Below, in pieces: positions 25,739 to 38,763 of a DNA stretch of 64,000 bases. The notes beneath the pieces are model-generated. The model was not told where the DNA came from and ran no database searches. It saw nothing but the letters and a program-made list of their open reading frames with translations. The stretch is taken from contig VWZX01007020.1 in the NCBI GenBank assembly GCA_013399015.1, forward strand, positions 1 through 64,000. The letters are read 5' to 3'. The translations under genes and the position numbers were made by a program. This DNA is from Galbula dea. Its lineage: Eukaryota; Chordata; Aves; Piciformes; Galbulidae. The stretch's first letter is position 1; each line of letters begins with the position of its first letter.

Positions 25739-28700
25739 AACTACACCAGTAATAATATGTCTCTACTTCACATATTACCTAAAAGAACAAGTGTGAACTA
25801 CTTTGAACAAGTTGTTGGTGCTGATTTTAGAGAACTTTTAAAACCAGTAGCTGTTTAGAAGATTGGCCAATTAGTTAATGGCCATTTCACAATAACTTGG
25901 AAGGTAGAACAGAATCATGTAGAATAATCTCTTCTTTATCTTCACTAGAATTGTACTCAGAAAGGTAGATGTTTTAATTTGGAAAAAAAAGCATCTCACC
26001 TTTGTTTTCCTCTTCTAAAAATCCAGAACTGTTTGCTCATGGATTCTTTCCACCCCTCAAAGAGGACAGAAAAGCATCACGACTGGATACATGACGAGTC
26101 AATAAGAGACTTCTGTTGTTCGGAAAGGCATAAATCTACAAGTGTCATTCCCATTCTGCTGCACAGCACTTAAACTGCTGCTGCACCAGACCCTTGATTT
26201 TGGTTTTCTGCTCACAGGGAAATCTGAAGGGTGGGCTTCCTTCACATATTTGTTTGGTCCCTTTTTTCTTTTTATACAGGAGTTGTTATAGGTCTGACAC
26301 ATTCTTTAGATAGGCAACCTAGCACTAACTGAATTTAATTTTCTACTATAATTTAGTTCTAGCTCCTCAAATTCTTCATTTGGTATTTGAAGACTCTAGT
26401 ACTAGAAGCCCAACATGAGACTTTAGGCTTATATTGTGGTATTTCAGGGTAGGAGATGTATTACTGCATTTTAGTGAGACAAAGGTATTTGGAAAGGGTG
26501 AAAAAAAGATGCAATAGGAAATAATCCAGTACTGTGAAAAGAATAGACTAAAATGTTTGGGGGGGTTTCCTTTCACAAATTGTTAAAACAATATGAATAC
26601 TGAATAACACAAATTCCATTCTCAAGTCTGTCTTTTATAATAAATGTGTTGATCAAAAGAAATGTAAAAAACAACTGAAAAAGGATAGGTATGTGTCACC
26701 ATAAGGGCACTCTGTGTCACAAAGCAAGTACGCCTTAGCACCAGCCAAAACAACCACCCACTCAGGGTACTGGAGGGTAGGCATGCTGTTATGACCCAGA
26801 TTCAAATGGTGAGAGTAGGAGTGAGAAAGTGAAAGTGTTAATAATATTTCAAGCACAGAGCTAATGGGAGAGGAATTTCTGGGATTTCCTTTTCATTCCT
26901 ATTGTCTCTCAAAAGAAGACTACAGAGTTCCCTCTGAGTGGGGGAGGAGTCTTTTTGGCTTACCAGCAAATGTTGGATTTTTAGACTGAATGATGTGCAG
27001 CAGAACAGTGTAGCTGTCCTGGCTGGAAATACATGTGTGAGTATTGAAGAGGGATAGATGAATTGAGAGGGATAAACAATCTCAGAGGACTTGAAATTTT
27101 GACTAGTGCTGAAGCACTTTCTGAGAATGAAAAAAGATGGGTAATTTAAAATACTGACATACTTCTTTGTTTTGCTACAGCTGACATAAATTTGAGAGAC
27201 AATAAATCCACTGCATCCATCAACACTAAATCCAGCAGCCTGCCCCACAAAATAGCTTGCACAATGGCTTTTTGGAGAGGTTGAGCATATGCTTGCCACA
27301 CTTCTGCAAAACCTCCTTGTTCTTACTCCTTCATGTGCCTAACTCAGTTAGGTGCCTAATTCATTCTTATTAGAACAAGAATTGTTATGTTGCTGAAGTG
27401 TTTAATATTTGATATTTTACAGAAATATTAGGAAGCCTTCCAACTCAGACAGGCCTTGTATCATACTAACAATGAATGTGGTTAAACAAGAGTTAACATT
27501 AGCAAATTCAAGCATTTTACAGTGATTACTTTTTTGGGGGTTTAATTAAATTTAATAATTAAGAAATTTAAGCTTAATTAGACTCTACCAGTTCCTGTGT
27601 TGAACAACACAAATACAAATTTTGTGATTCATTCCAAGTAGATGACTCATGTAGGTAGGTTCTGTGTAAGAGACATAAGGATTGCAGCATCAAGCTCTCC
27701 TAAAACTTCTATGACTCAGGTAGTTCTCCCTTTAACTTGTTAGAACTGAAGTGCGTTACAGGCTTCCACTATCTTTTTCTGTTAATGTTTTCTTTCTTTG
27801 ATGTAGGCAGCTTTTCAGTTGGAAAGAATGAGAAATGTCAGTATGTGGTTGCTTGCTTACAATATTTAGAATGACTTCACTAAATATGACTTTTTTTGCA
27901 AAATAGCAATGATTTATTTACATTATCAGTTGTGCTTGTGGAGAGACTCCTAAGGCAGAGCATAAATGAATTAAAAGTGGGGCTCAGGGGTGACTTGTTA
28001 GTGTGCCTTCCTCTAAAGCATTCTGGTGTTTGCAGGAGAGGGTGATGGAAGGTTGAGGAGGAGGAAATTATCTCCTTTTGTGATGGCACTTGTCAAGGGT
28101 TTTTTATCCCAGTGACTGAGCGCAGATATTGAAAGTCTGTTGTATCTCCCCAATGTCCAATGTCAACATCAGATGTCATCCTTAGCAGTAGCAGCAGCAG
28201 CCGCTGCGACAGTAAAAGACAAACAGTGGAAGACATAGCCAAAATGTTGAAATCCCTGCTTCCCTCCTCAGGGCTAACAAAGCATGCAGAGACCTACATT
28301 CTGAACTTGGGACACAGCTGTTAAAAGCACTTTAGTTTTCCAACCTGTGTGTCTGGAAAACTTCATGATTGCAAGTGAGTCTGGCTTTTGAAGCAAAACA
28401 AAAACTGGATTCTGAAAGTTTGAAAGAGTAACAGCTGAGTACAAATTGCAGCATTTCATACCTCTTATTTCTGATTTTCAAAAGAGGCAAAATAATGTGC
28501 CTGATATTTTAACTCAGCTTTGTTTTTAATAAAATAAAATATATGGCAATATAAAACTATATGAATGGAATTAAATGAGCCATACAGTATACCCCAGAAA
28601 CCAAACCAAACTGCATCCACGTAGAAACCTTCACTCTAAGGAACAGTTTGAAAAGTATTCAGTTCAAATAAAGGCTGGTTTTTAGTCTCACTGCATTTCC

Positions 28701-31700
28701 TGGTACAATGGAACTGTTAGTAATATATAGCAATATTGGAAAATACTTTTAAATGGCTGTATCCAAGGACTGGAGTGAATTGCCTTACAGTAGGTTATCA
28801 TGCTGTTTCTTTTTTTTCCTTTTTCAACTGCCATCTGTGCTCCAGAATTTAGGTTTTCTTTAAAGCAAAAGTCAGCCGTAAGGATTTCTGTCTGATTCAC
28901 ATTAAAAACCCTTGCAATAACTGAGAACCTGATTGTACAGTTACAAAGAAAAACTCTGAAATTCCATCACCTTCTTTTCCAGGTTGCACGTGGTCCTCAA
29001 CCATTTAAAAATCTGAGCAGTTCTAGAGCTCTATGGACTCATCTGGAGACACAAAGAGAAACCACATGCCAAAGGTTGTAATGAAGCTTCTGCAAGCTTG
29101 CAATTGCATCTCTGAGAGGTTAGAAATGTCCCATTAATATCCTATCTCAATGCAGTACCAGTTGGAGAACTAATGCCAGTAACTTACCTGTCAACTTCAT
29201 TAGCCATTTCAATTTTGATCGAGTGTGTGTGGAGATTGACACAGTTGCTCTGTGTAGTAAGCATGAGTAACTGGAGAGATAAATAATCAGCATTCTGAAT
29301 TGCTAGTTAATACAAAATCTGAAAATTTTTGTGATAACATTAAAAATATATTTATTTTAAATCCATTGGGCTGGGTTTGTGAGTGGGGTTTTAGGAATGA
29401 TGCCGCATTTTTCCCATCCTCATGTTTGTATCTTTTTGAATGGTAGAACTTGGGTATAAAACCAAACCTTACAAATCATTAATGTTACTATTTCCATCTA
29501 TCCTCCTATTCAGGATAAGGAGGAAATTGATAGTGGCTCAGATGTTGGTTTTGTACTTAACATGAAAGAAGCCACCTGATGGTGCTGGTATCAGCATATC
29601 TCCAGCTTGTCAATGGTGCTCAGGAAGCGATGTCATCATGAATTGTTGCAAGAATAACAGTAGGTTGAATAACAAATAATCCGTGAAGTAAATTGCCTTC
29701 CCTCCTTGTCTCCATGTTGATACTTGGGAGGTGGGGTGGTTCTTTTTCACACATTTTAATTAAAATTGTTCGTATTTTGTTTGTCAATATTTTTTGTTAG
29801 TTTCCCAGATGAAGACGTGGTTTTCTTACTGTTTCAAGAAGCTTTTTAAAATGGCATAGACAAAAATAGGCTCAGTTTAACTCCATGAAAATGACACCCT
29901 TTGTAATCTTCTGGAAGTTTGCAATCTTAAACTTTTTCCTCTTTATCTGGGTAGCACCATCCATTGGATCTCTCAAATAATTCCCTTCTGAACTTGTGGG
30001 ATTTGGAAGGGCAGAAGAGAAGGTCTCCATTCAGAGTACTAACAAGGATAGACCTGATTTAAGTTGTAAAAACTGAGATTCATGAAGCCTGATTTAATGT
30101 CTGCTCAGCCCTTGAAAAGTATATGGTGCAGTATTGCTAAGAGCAATATACTTGTTATTATTTTTATGTGTCTTCAGGCAACATAAAACCAGCAGTGTGC
30201 TCACACTCTTCATCTGCAGAAGACACATGAAATCACAGGATTTAAAAAATACCATATTGTATAGGCCAATTAACAGGGGGGAAAAATGTGGGGGAGAAAT
30301 TCTGGCATTCTGAAACACAACTGCAAAAACATAGTATTTCATGGGAGATTTGTGCACCTATTGTGCCACCTTTAAGATAAAATGTTTATCAGTAAGCTTA
30401 ATATTACTTTGCATATGGGAAGTAACAGTTCTGCAGGCACTAGTTAAAGAATGCAAGGCAGAAAATTCATGGTTAGAAAACTGTTCAGAACATTGGTTTT
30501 GTTTTGCTAGTGCAACACAGAATGAAGCAACACTGGTAAAGGGAAGAAGAGAGCTTTGTGAGCAGAAGAGGCCATGGTTTGACCAAGTGTTGGTGCAGTT
30601 CATGCATTAACCAAGCAAATTCCTTAGAAATCACTGCAATTGGTGGGTAATGTTTTACTGAATTGTTCTCTTTAGATTGTCAGTGGAACAGGATGAGAAA
30701 CTGTGATGTGTGAGTGCCAGCTGCATGCTGCAGCTGAAGTTCTTCATGAATCTCGGTCTAACTTCTTGCCGAATGAAGCCTGAAGAGATGGTAGATGCTT
30801 AAAGTGCTACAAGAACAGACATTCTTTGACATTACTTTGAGAAATATAAAAAGGAGAGATAATCAAACTCATATCACAGATTTGGAACATACATGTCAAC
30901 CCTGGAAGATATTCTGCATTTCCAGAGACAAGGGTTTCTAATGTAGTGATCAGAAAAATCTTTCAGCTTTCTCTAGGCCTAAGTGAATGGTATGACTTAC
31001 CATTTATATACAATTTCTTCACATATTTTGAAATATGATGAAACAAACTAAATCCCTGTGTGGAGAAATATGCCAGCCATATAAATATAGCAATCACAAT
31101 GGCTCTTTTAAATTAAAATAATTTAAGATTATTAATGTAATTATTAATTTAAATCCCTGCCTATTTGTATGAAAGGCAAAAAGTGTTAAAATAACACAAT
31201 AGTTTAAGTCTTATTTAAACCATAAAATGTAAGTCCATTCCTAAGTAACTAGGTACATAGCTGATTTTAAGAGAAGTAGACTCCAGTGGGTATGTCTGTT
31301 CAGTTATTGCTTAAAACATAAGAGTTTTTGTGGAAGAAACAGAATTCCTACTTCTATGTTAGCTCTTTTCTTTGATTGGTGAGGGGTTGTTTTTTGGGGG
31401 CAGGGAGGTTGTAGGGGTTTTTTGGTTTGGTTTGGCTTGGCTTGGTTTGGGTTGGGTTTTTACCCTACTGGATTCCCTTGGGATCTGATTAATACAATCC
31501 CAGTGACAGGGAAGCAATATATGAAAAGGCCCAGTTCTAAGACAGCTCTATTATAAGCCAAGAAAAGAGAAATGCCAGTTCGTCAAACAGGAAGTAAAAC
31601 TCTTGTCAGTTTGTTAGTCATTATGTCTCTGTCATAAATTAAAGTAGCACAAAGAAAGTCTGTTATTTCTAGCTCCTGATTACACTGAAATATTCCTTCC

Positions 31701-33465
31701 ATATGATAATGCTGATGTGGTTATCTCAGCTGTGTTGATGGTGGCATTTTCATTTGACTTGGTTCATATTTCACATGTAAAATCATAGTTGTACATTCCT
31801 GCTTCTATCACAGGAAACTAACACCTAAGCATGTCTGCCCAGCAGTTAGTTGTCCAGGACATGTTACCCTACCTGACTTACTAGATTGTCACAGAAAATA
31901 GTGGCAGAATGTAAGTGACTTTCAATTATAGCGTGAATGATATCTCCAGCCTTGCTAAGAAGCCTGTCACTTGTCATAGATGGAAATTCGGTTGGCCTGA
32001 CCTGATTTAATCTTCACAAATGTAACCTATCTGTTGCTTTTCTCTTTAATAGGTCCTGGGCTTATAAATATCTCGTGTGATTATTTGTTGAGCTGAGTTA
32101 GAGTAGGAAGCTGCTGGGTATGATCATGAGGTTATGTTCCCAAAAGAAGCTTGGGCTGGGCTGTTTTCCTCCTTTCGTGTCTTATGCTTGTTCCTTTTCC
32201 CTTGTATGGCATTAGTGTCCACACAGCCACACACCAAGTAAAGTGTTTGATCCAGCAGAGCTAACCCAGCTGGGAGGAGAAGGGTAGAGAGGGAGGTGAG
32301 AAGAGATTTCAGACAGATTTGTTCCTTGACCTGGCTTACTGCACAGCTGCAAAAATGCCAGTGCTAGGTAACACTAGGGAGATGGCCAGATGTGTGGAAC
32401 AAAGCCTGACTGCCCTGCCCACTAACTACCTATGCATATGTTGGGTTAAAATGATTATTAGATCCTCTTTCTCCTTTTCATCAGGTATACATAATTTAGA
32501 AAGCTCTAACTTGTCCTCTCCCTTTCCTAGACTGGGTTCTTGCTTTACATCACTGTGTTAGTTCTCAGATTATGGGTAATCTCCTGAGGCTGCAGTTTCG
32601 TGTTTGTTGACTAAATAAGATTCCTACCCCAGTTGCTCTGGTGTTTGTCATGGGACATCACATTCCAAGTTGTGCTAGTGGTTGGGAGTCAGTTTTATGG
32701 ATTAAATCAGGGAATTGATCCAAGACTAAAAAGTCATGTTTTATTAATTGTTTTATTTTAACCCAAATCCCTGGGGGGACAGCATGCCAATGAAAACAAG
32801 CTGAAAATTGGGAATACCTTAAACCACTGACCACTTTCTATTGTGAAAACAAGCCTCTACAAAGACTTCAGCAAAACAGCTTCAGACTTACATGATTGCA
32901 GCTGAAATTAAAGTCTGGCCTTGATGTACCAACCATCTGTTTCCATCCCAAGAAAAGAGACTCAGCAGGAATATTTGTAATTCTGAGGACAGGAGTCTGG
33001 TTTTATTCCTGTAGTTGTGTAGCACAAATAACTGTATGGATGGTATTGGAGTTATTTTCTTGTTTATTTCAGTGTATATTTTTTAAAAATCTACTCTCCA
33101 CAAAATTGCAGAATGAAAGGCATGCTTTGGAACAGACCTGAAGTTCAGTTTCTCCATGTTTACATCACCAGAAGTTCAGCAGAGTGCTCTGGATTCATAC
33201 CAGTCTGGCTCAGAATATAGCCTTTTTCAAGAAATATGAAATGCATATAATTTTGTCTCAACAACTTCAGCCAAGTGCACCTCACCACTGCTATGCTGGT
33301 AGTCCTAATTAAATATGACATTTTTCCACTCTTTGACTTTTTCCCGTGTTTGAAGTGACCTGCTAGGAAGTGTATTAAATCTGTAAAGGCAAAACCACAC
33401 ACATGCCTGTAGTTTTATTTTCTGCAAATCTAATTAAAAGCATATAAAATAGAAATGAAAATAAA
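25739..33465. other. Long non-coding stretch, no gene recognised
   Basis: The longest open frame outside repeats in the window, 153 codons at 26,838-27,299 (-), has no domain and no conserved look. A small ATG-initiated frame at 28,160-28,324 with a serine run is discussed as a finding. AT-rich patches with TAAT cores occur near 27,540-27,590 and 31,095-31,160. No repeat family recognised apart from the simple repeat at 31.4 kb. Confidence 0.5.
31418..31461 (+). repeat. (TTTGG)n-like G/T-rich simple repeat
   Basis: About seven imperfect units of TTTGG or CTTGG follow a G-rich patch (GGGGG at 31,396-31,400, GGGG at 31,414-31,417). Runs of two or three G at regular 5-base spacing on the plus strand give quadruplex-forming potential. 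Not part of a recognisable larger element. Confidence 0.85.
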
Positions 33466-33970
33466 TCACAGAATCATAGTAAGATTTGGGTTGGAAGGGA
33501 CTTTTAAAGGTCACCTTGTTCAACCCACCTGCAGTTAGCAGGGAATTCTTCAACTAGATCAGGTTACTCAGACCCCCATCCAACCTGACCTTGAATCTTT
33601 CTGGGAATGGGGAATCTATCATCTCTCAGGGCAACCTGTTCCATTGTTTCACTACCTTCAGTGTAAAAAAATTCTTCCTTATATCTAGTCTAAATCTACA
33701 CTCTTTCAGTGTGCCGATACCCCTTGTCCTATTGCAACAGGTCCTACTAAAAAGTCTGTCCCTGTCTTTCTTGTAAGCCCCATTTAACTATTGGAAGGCT
33801 GCAATAATGTCTTCCTAGAGCCTTCTCTTCTCCACGCTGAACAACCCCAACTCTCTTAGTCTTTCTTCATAGGGGAAGTGTTCCAGCCCTCTGATAATTT
33901 TTATTGTCCTCCTCTGGACCTGCTCCAGCAGATTCATGTCCTTCTTGTGCTGAAGGCTCCAGAGATGGCA
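33466..33970 (-). mobile_element. CR1 LINE 3' fragment with end of ORF2
   Basis: On the minus strand the sequence first encodes the last part of ORF2: HKKDMNLLEQVQRR, then IKIIRGLEHFPYEERLREL and GLFSVEKRRL, a near-canonical CR1 C-terminal block. It continues through the 3' untranslated region and ends at 33,466 with the CR1 tail (reverse complement TATGATTCTGTGATT). About 500 bp is present, the usual 5'-truncated form. CR1 integration leaves no target duplication, and none is visible. The coding part is open for about 60 codons but then fails, so the copy is inactive. Confidence 0.92.
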
Positions 33971-35130
33971 CAGTCTTACTAGAGGGGATATAGTAAGATT
34001 AATTTCAATTAAAATCATCATTGCTTGGGGATCTCATCTTGCTGACTATTGTGTTTGTTAGCAGTTGCAGAAAAAGGTTTACTTTTAAAAATATGGATAA
34101 TCATTTTGACTAGGTTGTTGAATTTTCTGCTATTCTTTTTGTCTGTTTCTATGACTTATGTCTGGTGCACAGTAGCATCTTCTGATTAACATCACTGTTG
34201 GAATGATGAAGTATGCACCTTGGTTTCTTGGTAAGAATTAAAAGTACTGGGAATCAGTGTTTATAACATGCTGGAAGAAAATCTTACATGTCTGTTTACA
34301 TCATGACAGCTAAAATAATATGGCAGAAGATCAGAGAGAGGAAATGCCCTATTCTTTTGTGTACATTTATGGGCTCCTGTCTACATAAAACATGACACAA
34401 AATTTGGAATACCTTAGGAAAAGTTTTATCTTCTTTTCTGATTTGCACACCTCTTCAAACTTGCACATAGCATAGGATATATTTGTTCAGGATATTTTTT
34501 TTTTAAAGGTGTCTTCTTTTTTGTCACACCATTCGCCCTTCCCTTCTATCAGAATCATGACTTTTCCTCTGTTTTCATCTAGTACCTTCCTCCTTCCTTC
34601 TGTGAGTTAGATTTGTATGTAAAGCCACTTAATAAATACATCACAGAAAGTGCAACATCTTGACAGTTTCTGCTGCAGAACCCAGATATTGGGGATATTT
34701 ACAGATGTTCCTCTATTTACATCTCCTCCTGCAGCATTGACAATCTTGCTACCTTCTCCTTCTGCATGGCCACAGGGGAACAATCTGTTTTGCAGGCTTA
34801 GCTTCAGTCTTTCTGCTTCTGCAACTTCAGCAAGCATACCCTTCTTCAACTTGCAAATTTAGAGGCCTAATTCACCACTCTACCTATATAATTTCCTAAA
34901 AGACACCATAAGTAGATCTGGCTTTTTCCTTCTTTATGCACCAAGGCAGATGCTTCACTAAATCCCTGCATATCACACAAGGACTGATGCTGCCCATGTC
35001 AATTCTGAAGGAGGAAACTTCATATCAAAGCACATGTAACATCACACAGTCCTGAAAGAAGATACCACTGGTTAGTCTGTTAATCCACAGTCAATTTAGG
35101 TGGGTTTTGTTTCATTCTTTTTAATTTTTT
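33971..35130. other. Non-coding stretch, nothing recognised
   Basis: AT-rich spacer between CR1 copies. Overlapping open frames on both strands near 34,607-34,862 (70-80 codons) have no motif and look accidental. Confidence 0.5.
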
Positions 35131-35323
35131 TTTACCTCCTCTCAAATACATCCTAGTACATTGAAAAGCAATACTTTTTAAAATTTTTTTAAAAATTTTT
35201 TATGAGTTATGGTCATTTTTTCAGATCAAGCCCTGCAATCTAAAAAAAGAGAAAAAGTGTAAATATATTCACTATAATATTAAAAATAAATAATAATAAT
35301 AAAATATATTAATAATATTATAT
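35131..35323. repeat. A/T-rich low-complexity block with (TAA)n
   Basis: Alternating long T and A runs (about 35,177-35,205) are followed by TAA/AAT units at about 35,278-35,322. It abuts the CR1 tail relic at 35,324, so part of it may be remnant sequence of that element. Confidence 0.75.
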
Positions 35324-35363
35324 GGGCCCCTTCCAGCTCGGGATATTCTGTAATTCTGTGATT
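35324..35363 (+). mobile_element. CR1 LINE terminal relic
   Basis: GGGCCCCTTCCAGCTCGGG followed by ATTCTGTAATTCTGTGATT is the last 40 bp of CR1, including two copies of the ATTCTGTGA terminal repeat. No CR1 body is recognisable upstream, where only A/T-rich sequence is found. Either the insertion was extremely short or the body has decayed. Confidence 0.65.
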
Positions 35364-35734
35364 AGTTATTCATCAGTGTGTGTGATAGGTATTTATTTTC
35401 CTTAGGTGCTGTAGTTCTTTCTGACAGCTCCAGGAAATTTCTCAGTAGATGTGTGTGGGCTAAAGTGAGGATTTTGGTGTTCTCACCATATTGTGAGCAT
35501 TTAAGTGGTCATATATGTAAATGTTCATATGACATTCTGATCCCTAACAATGAGTTGATGCTGTGCTACTGAAGGCTAACCGCATACCACATTAGTAAAA
35601 CAGTGGGTGGCAGGTTAAGGAAAATGACCATTCCCCACTATTTGGTACCTGGGAAATCACTTCTGGAAATCTATGTATGGTTTGAGACTCTGTGGTACAA
35701 GAAAAATATTGACATATAGGGGTTCATACTTTGG

Positions 35735-36112
35735 TATGATATGCACCTTACCAATGTATATGGGGGGGATCTTACCAATAGATACAAATACCTGAAGGGA
35801 AGGTGCAAAGAGAACAGAGCCAGGCAGTTTTCAGTGGTAGCCCATGAGAGGACAAGAGGCAGTGGGCACCCACAGAAACACAGGAGGATCCCTCTGAACA
35901 TAACGAATCATTTTTTTTTCTGTGAAGATGACTGAGCACTGACACAGGGTATCCAGAGAGGTTGTAGTGTCTTTGTTCTTGGAGGTATTAAAAAGCCGTC
36001 TGGATGTAGTCCTGGGCAACCAGCTCTAGGTGGCCCTGGTTGAGGAGGAGTGTTGGACAGTATGACCTTCAGAGGTCACTTCCAACCTCAGCTGTACTGT
36101 GGTTCTGTGACA
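35735..36112 (+). mobile_element. CR1 LINE 3' fragment with last ORF2 codons
   Basis: On the plus strand the terminal ORF2 block is readable: RYKYLKGRCKENRARQFSVV, then HERTRGSGH, then a HRRIPLNITNHFF block and a stop near 35,932 just after it. The 3' part retains the E-V-V-E/F-K-x-R-L-D region in another frame (about 35,960-36,000) and ends with CACTTCCAACCTCAGCTGTAC and TGGTTCTGTGA. It is 5'-truncated right at the G-D-L-x-N-x-Y-K-Y-L-K-G start. Together with the relic at 35,324 it makes two CR1 ends in the same orientation within 800 bp. Confidence 0.92.
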
Positions 36113-36150
36113 AGCAGGAAAAAATCCAGTGAAGAGTCAAAGATGATTAG

Positions 36151-36207
36151 AGAATCATATATTGGTCATATATTATGAATCATATATGATCATATATTGA
36201 TATGATC
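36151..36207. repeat. TCATATAT-rich palindromic cluster
   Basis: Four copies of TCATATAT within 57 bp, mixed with their reverse complements (ATATATGA), so the block is both directly and invertedly repetitive and could extrude as small hairpins. It lies just downstream of the CR1 tail at 36,112 but is not CR1 sequence. Confidence 0.8.
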
Positions 36208-38035
36208 CTGGGAGAGGGTCAGTAAACACTGGAGAGCTCAGATTGATCATAGAGTCTCTATTCTTGGTTATGTTCAGAACATGGCTGGGCAAATCATGTG
36301 GTGATATTTAAAGCAGGGCAAAACAAAAAACCTAAGCAGTTGGCAAAGATTAGTAGCATGAATATGTTTTGGTATCACTTTTTTTATTATTATTTTGCAC
36401 TGCATTTGTGGAGCAAGGACCAGAATTGTTGGATGTGCTACACAAGTATGTGGTATGACCAATAACCATTTATATGTTACTTCACTGAAGAGTGAGTGCC
36501 CTGAAGATATGACTACAAGAAGCTGGAGCATAGGATATACTGTGCAATAGGCTGTTTTGGTTAAGTGTTCATACCACGGACTTTACTAGCTGTTGAAAAC
36601 AAACCATTGGTCTGCAATTCACTCCACGACTGCATACACTTCTACTTATACTGCATATGCAACACTGACTATCCTTCAGCCCTGAAGTATGGTAGTTGAG
36701 GTGTGTATAAATGTACTGTCTTTCAGCACTGTATATTTGTTTAAGCACATGGTACTGTCATATTTAATGCAATGAACACAGCAGACCACAGAGACATTGG
36801 GTTATGCTGGTGTGATTGCATGTGTTGGCACTAACCTTTTACTCTTTCCATCTGAATCTCACAATTTCCTCCCTTTCTTCTCATATTATCTTCATAAGAA
36901 CATTGCACTTTTGCAAACTACCTGTACAGATGATAACAGCTTAAGTTACACCAGGCAGGAATTTACACACACCAATTTACACACAGTAATTCAGCCACTT
37001 TCTTTTCCAAAATGCTTAATCCCAAACAAATCTATCTGTGATCAATTTTCTACCCTCTGATCTTTCTGAGGGCCACATTGCCAGCTTGTGTCTTGCAGCT
37101 TGTCAGTGTTTGCTTCTCTAGTGCAGATAACGTAATGTCCAGTCTCTCCTGACTACGTGGACTAATCTGTGTGTAAGAGAGCCTTAGGTACCATATACCA
37201 ACCAGGCTCTATTGACTTCAGTGCTGTTAGATTAGTCTATAGCACCAGATGGCCTTCTGTCTTTTTGGCACTCTCTCAAAAGGGCCAATCTTACTCTGCT
37301 GCTCCTGGGATGGTGAGTGTTTGCACATGGAGGGTGATGGCTGCACTCAGCAGAAGTCTTTCTTTTTCCACAAGGTTGCTTTTGATTTAGAACAAACAAT
37401 CCTGGATGCTCAGGTAGCACACACTGACCCTGTATGCCCCTTTCAGATCAAACCAGTATCTGTCAGCATAACAGTGAAAGAATCTAACTTGTCTTTTCCA
37501 CTGCATCTGGAAATGAAGCTGTAGAGCTTTCTCTTCTAGGCATGCACCTAGACACACTGGAGATCAGAATGAGCAAACATGTTGGGAATGTGTTGTAAGT
37601 AAAATGAGAAGTAAAACTAAGAAGAATTTGTTGCAGACAGCTGGTCAAAACAAAACCTTGCCTGGTTTTGATGTGACAATAAATTACTAGCTGAACCAAA
37701 TCTGTTGTTGAAAAGTGACTCTAGAACAAGCAGTTTCATCCTCCTGGAGGATCCTGTCAGACAGGCAACTGCTGTGACAGCTGCCATACAACTTTAATTG
37801 CAACCTCTGTCTAGGAGGATAGAAGCATCGCTCATTACACTGTCCCCTATGGCCATCCATCTGCAGCAGCAGCTCTTTGATTTGCAGCTGTAAGCAGCTA
37901 GCACAGGTTACAGCAACTTTCAGCTTCTCTGTTTCACAGAAGAAAGTGAACCTCTCTCTGAAGAAGACACTGCTATTGTATATGACAGTTATGGGCACTA
38001 ATGGCTATGTGTTCCACTTGCATGTCTCTAAGCAC

Positions 38036-38074
38036 AATGTCCAAAATTTGCATGTTCTGCAAATTTTGGACATT
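38036..38074. repeat. Perfect 17-bp inverted repeat with 5-nt loop
   Basis: AATGTCCAAAATTTGCA (38,036-38,052) is followed by the loop TGTTC (38,053-38,057) and then TGCAAATTTTGGACATT (38,058-38,074), the exact reverse complement of the first arm. The bases just outside do not pair. A perfect stem of this length is not expected by chance in 64 kb. It is too short for a typical microRNA precursor and has no T-run like a bacterial terminator. It more likely arose by template switching during replication. Confidence 0.95.
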
Positions 38075-38763
38075 TCTCTCTATTTACCAAGTTAGGGTGA
38101 CATGATCTCTAGCAAGGAAGATAAAAGGGGTGAAAAGATGGAGACGTAAGTCATGGCAAGAATTTGTAAAAATGTAGAAATCAAAGTGCAATATTTAGTC
38201 TTCCCAGGAGGCAAGATCCTGAACTCTTGCACCTTGCCTCTTCAATGACCCTTACCTCAGCAGTCCTTCTTTTTCCAAAATGACCTCACACTCGTTGTCT
38301 GGTCACCTTCTGTCGAACCAAAGTGAGAAAATAAGATGTCATTAGATCTATTAACACATTTGCTCACATGAAATGGAGAGATGAGAAGTCAAGGCCTTGT
38401 CATGTTCTGTGCTGAGCTAATGCAACAGGCTCTGCTAGGGCCCTGAGGTCTGAAGCAGTACCTGTCTAGGAACAGTTAAAACTTTGTTGTCCCTATTTTT
38501 GTTCACTGCATCCAGTATGGATTATTTTGTGGCTTCCACAGTATATGACAAGACAGATTATTTGCAGTGAGCTCCTCCTGTACAAGTGGTCAACACACAT
38601 TTCATTACAGAGTCAACAACATGCATATCAAAAGTGAAGACCTGGTACTTCATTAATTCACTTTCCTTCATGCTTTTCCCCAGATGTTTTTTCAATATTT
38701 TGTCAAATATTTAGTCAAATAAATTTTTTTCTGACCTTTCAGAGAGATGACTAGCACAGAATT

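Noticed and set aside
26838..27299. 153-codon open frame on the minus strand, the longest outside repeats
   Set aside because: No domain or motif, and a frame of this length is expected about once by chance in 64 kb of six-frame AT-rich sequence.
30718..30736. CAGCTGCATGCTGCAGCTG palindrome
   Set aside because: Eight-bp arms built from repeated CAGCTG/TGCA words; within chance expectation for the window.
38036..38074. Perfect hairpin as a microRNA precursor
   Set aside because: The stem is only 17 bp with a 5-nt loop, and flanking bases do not extend the pairing to the roughly 60-80 nt expected of a precursor.
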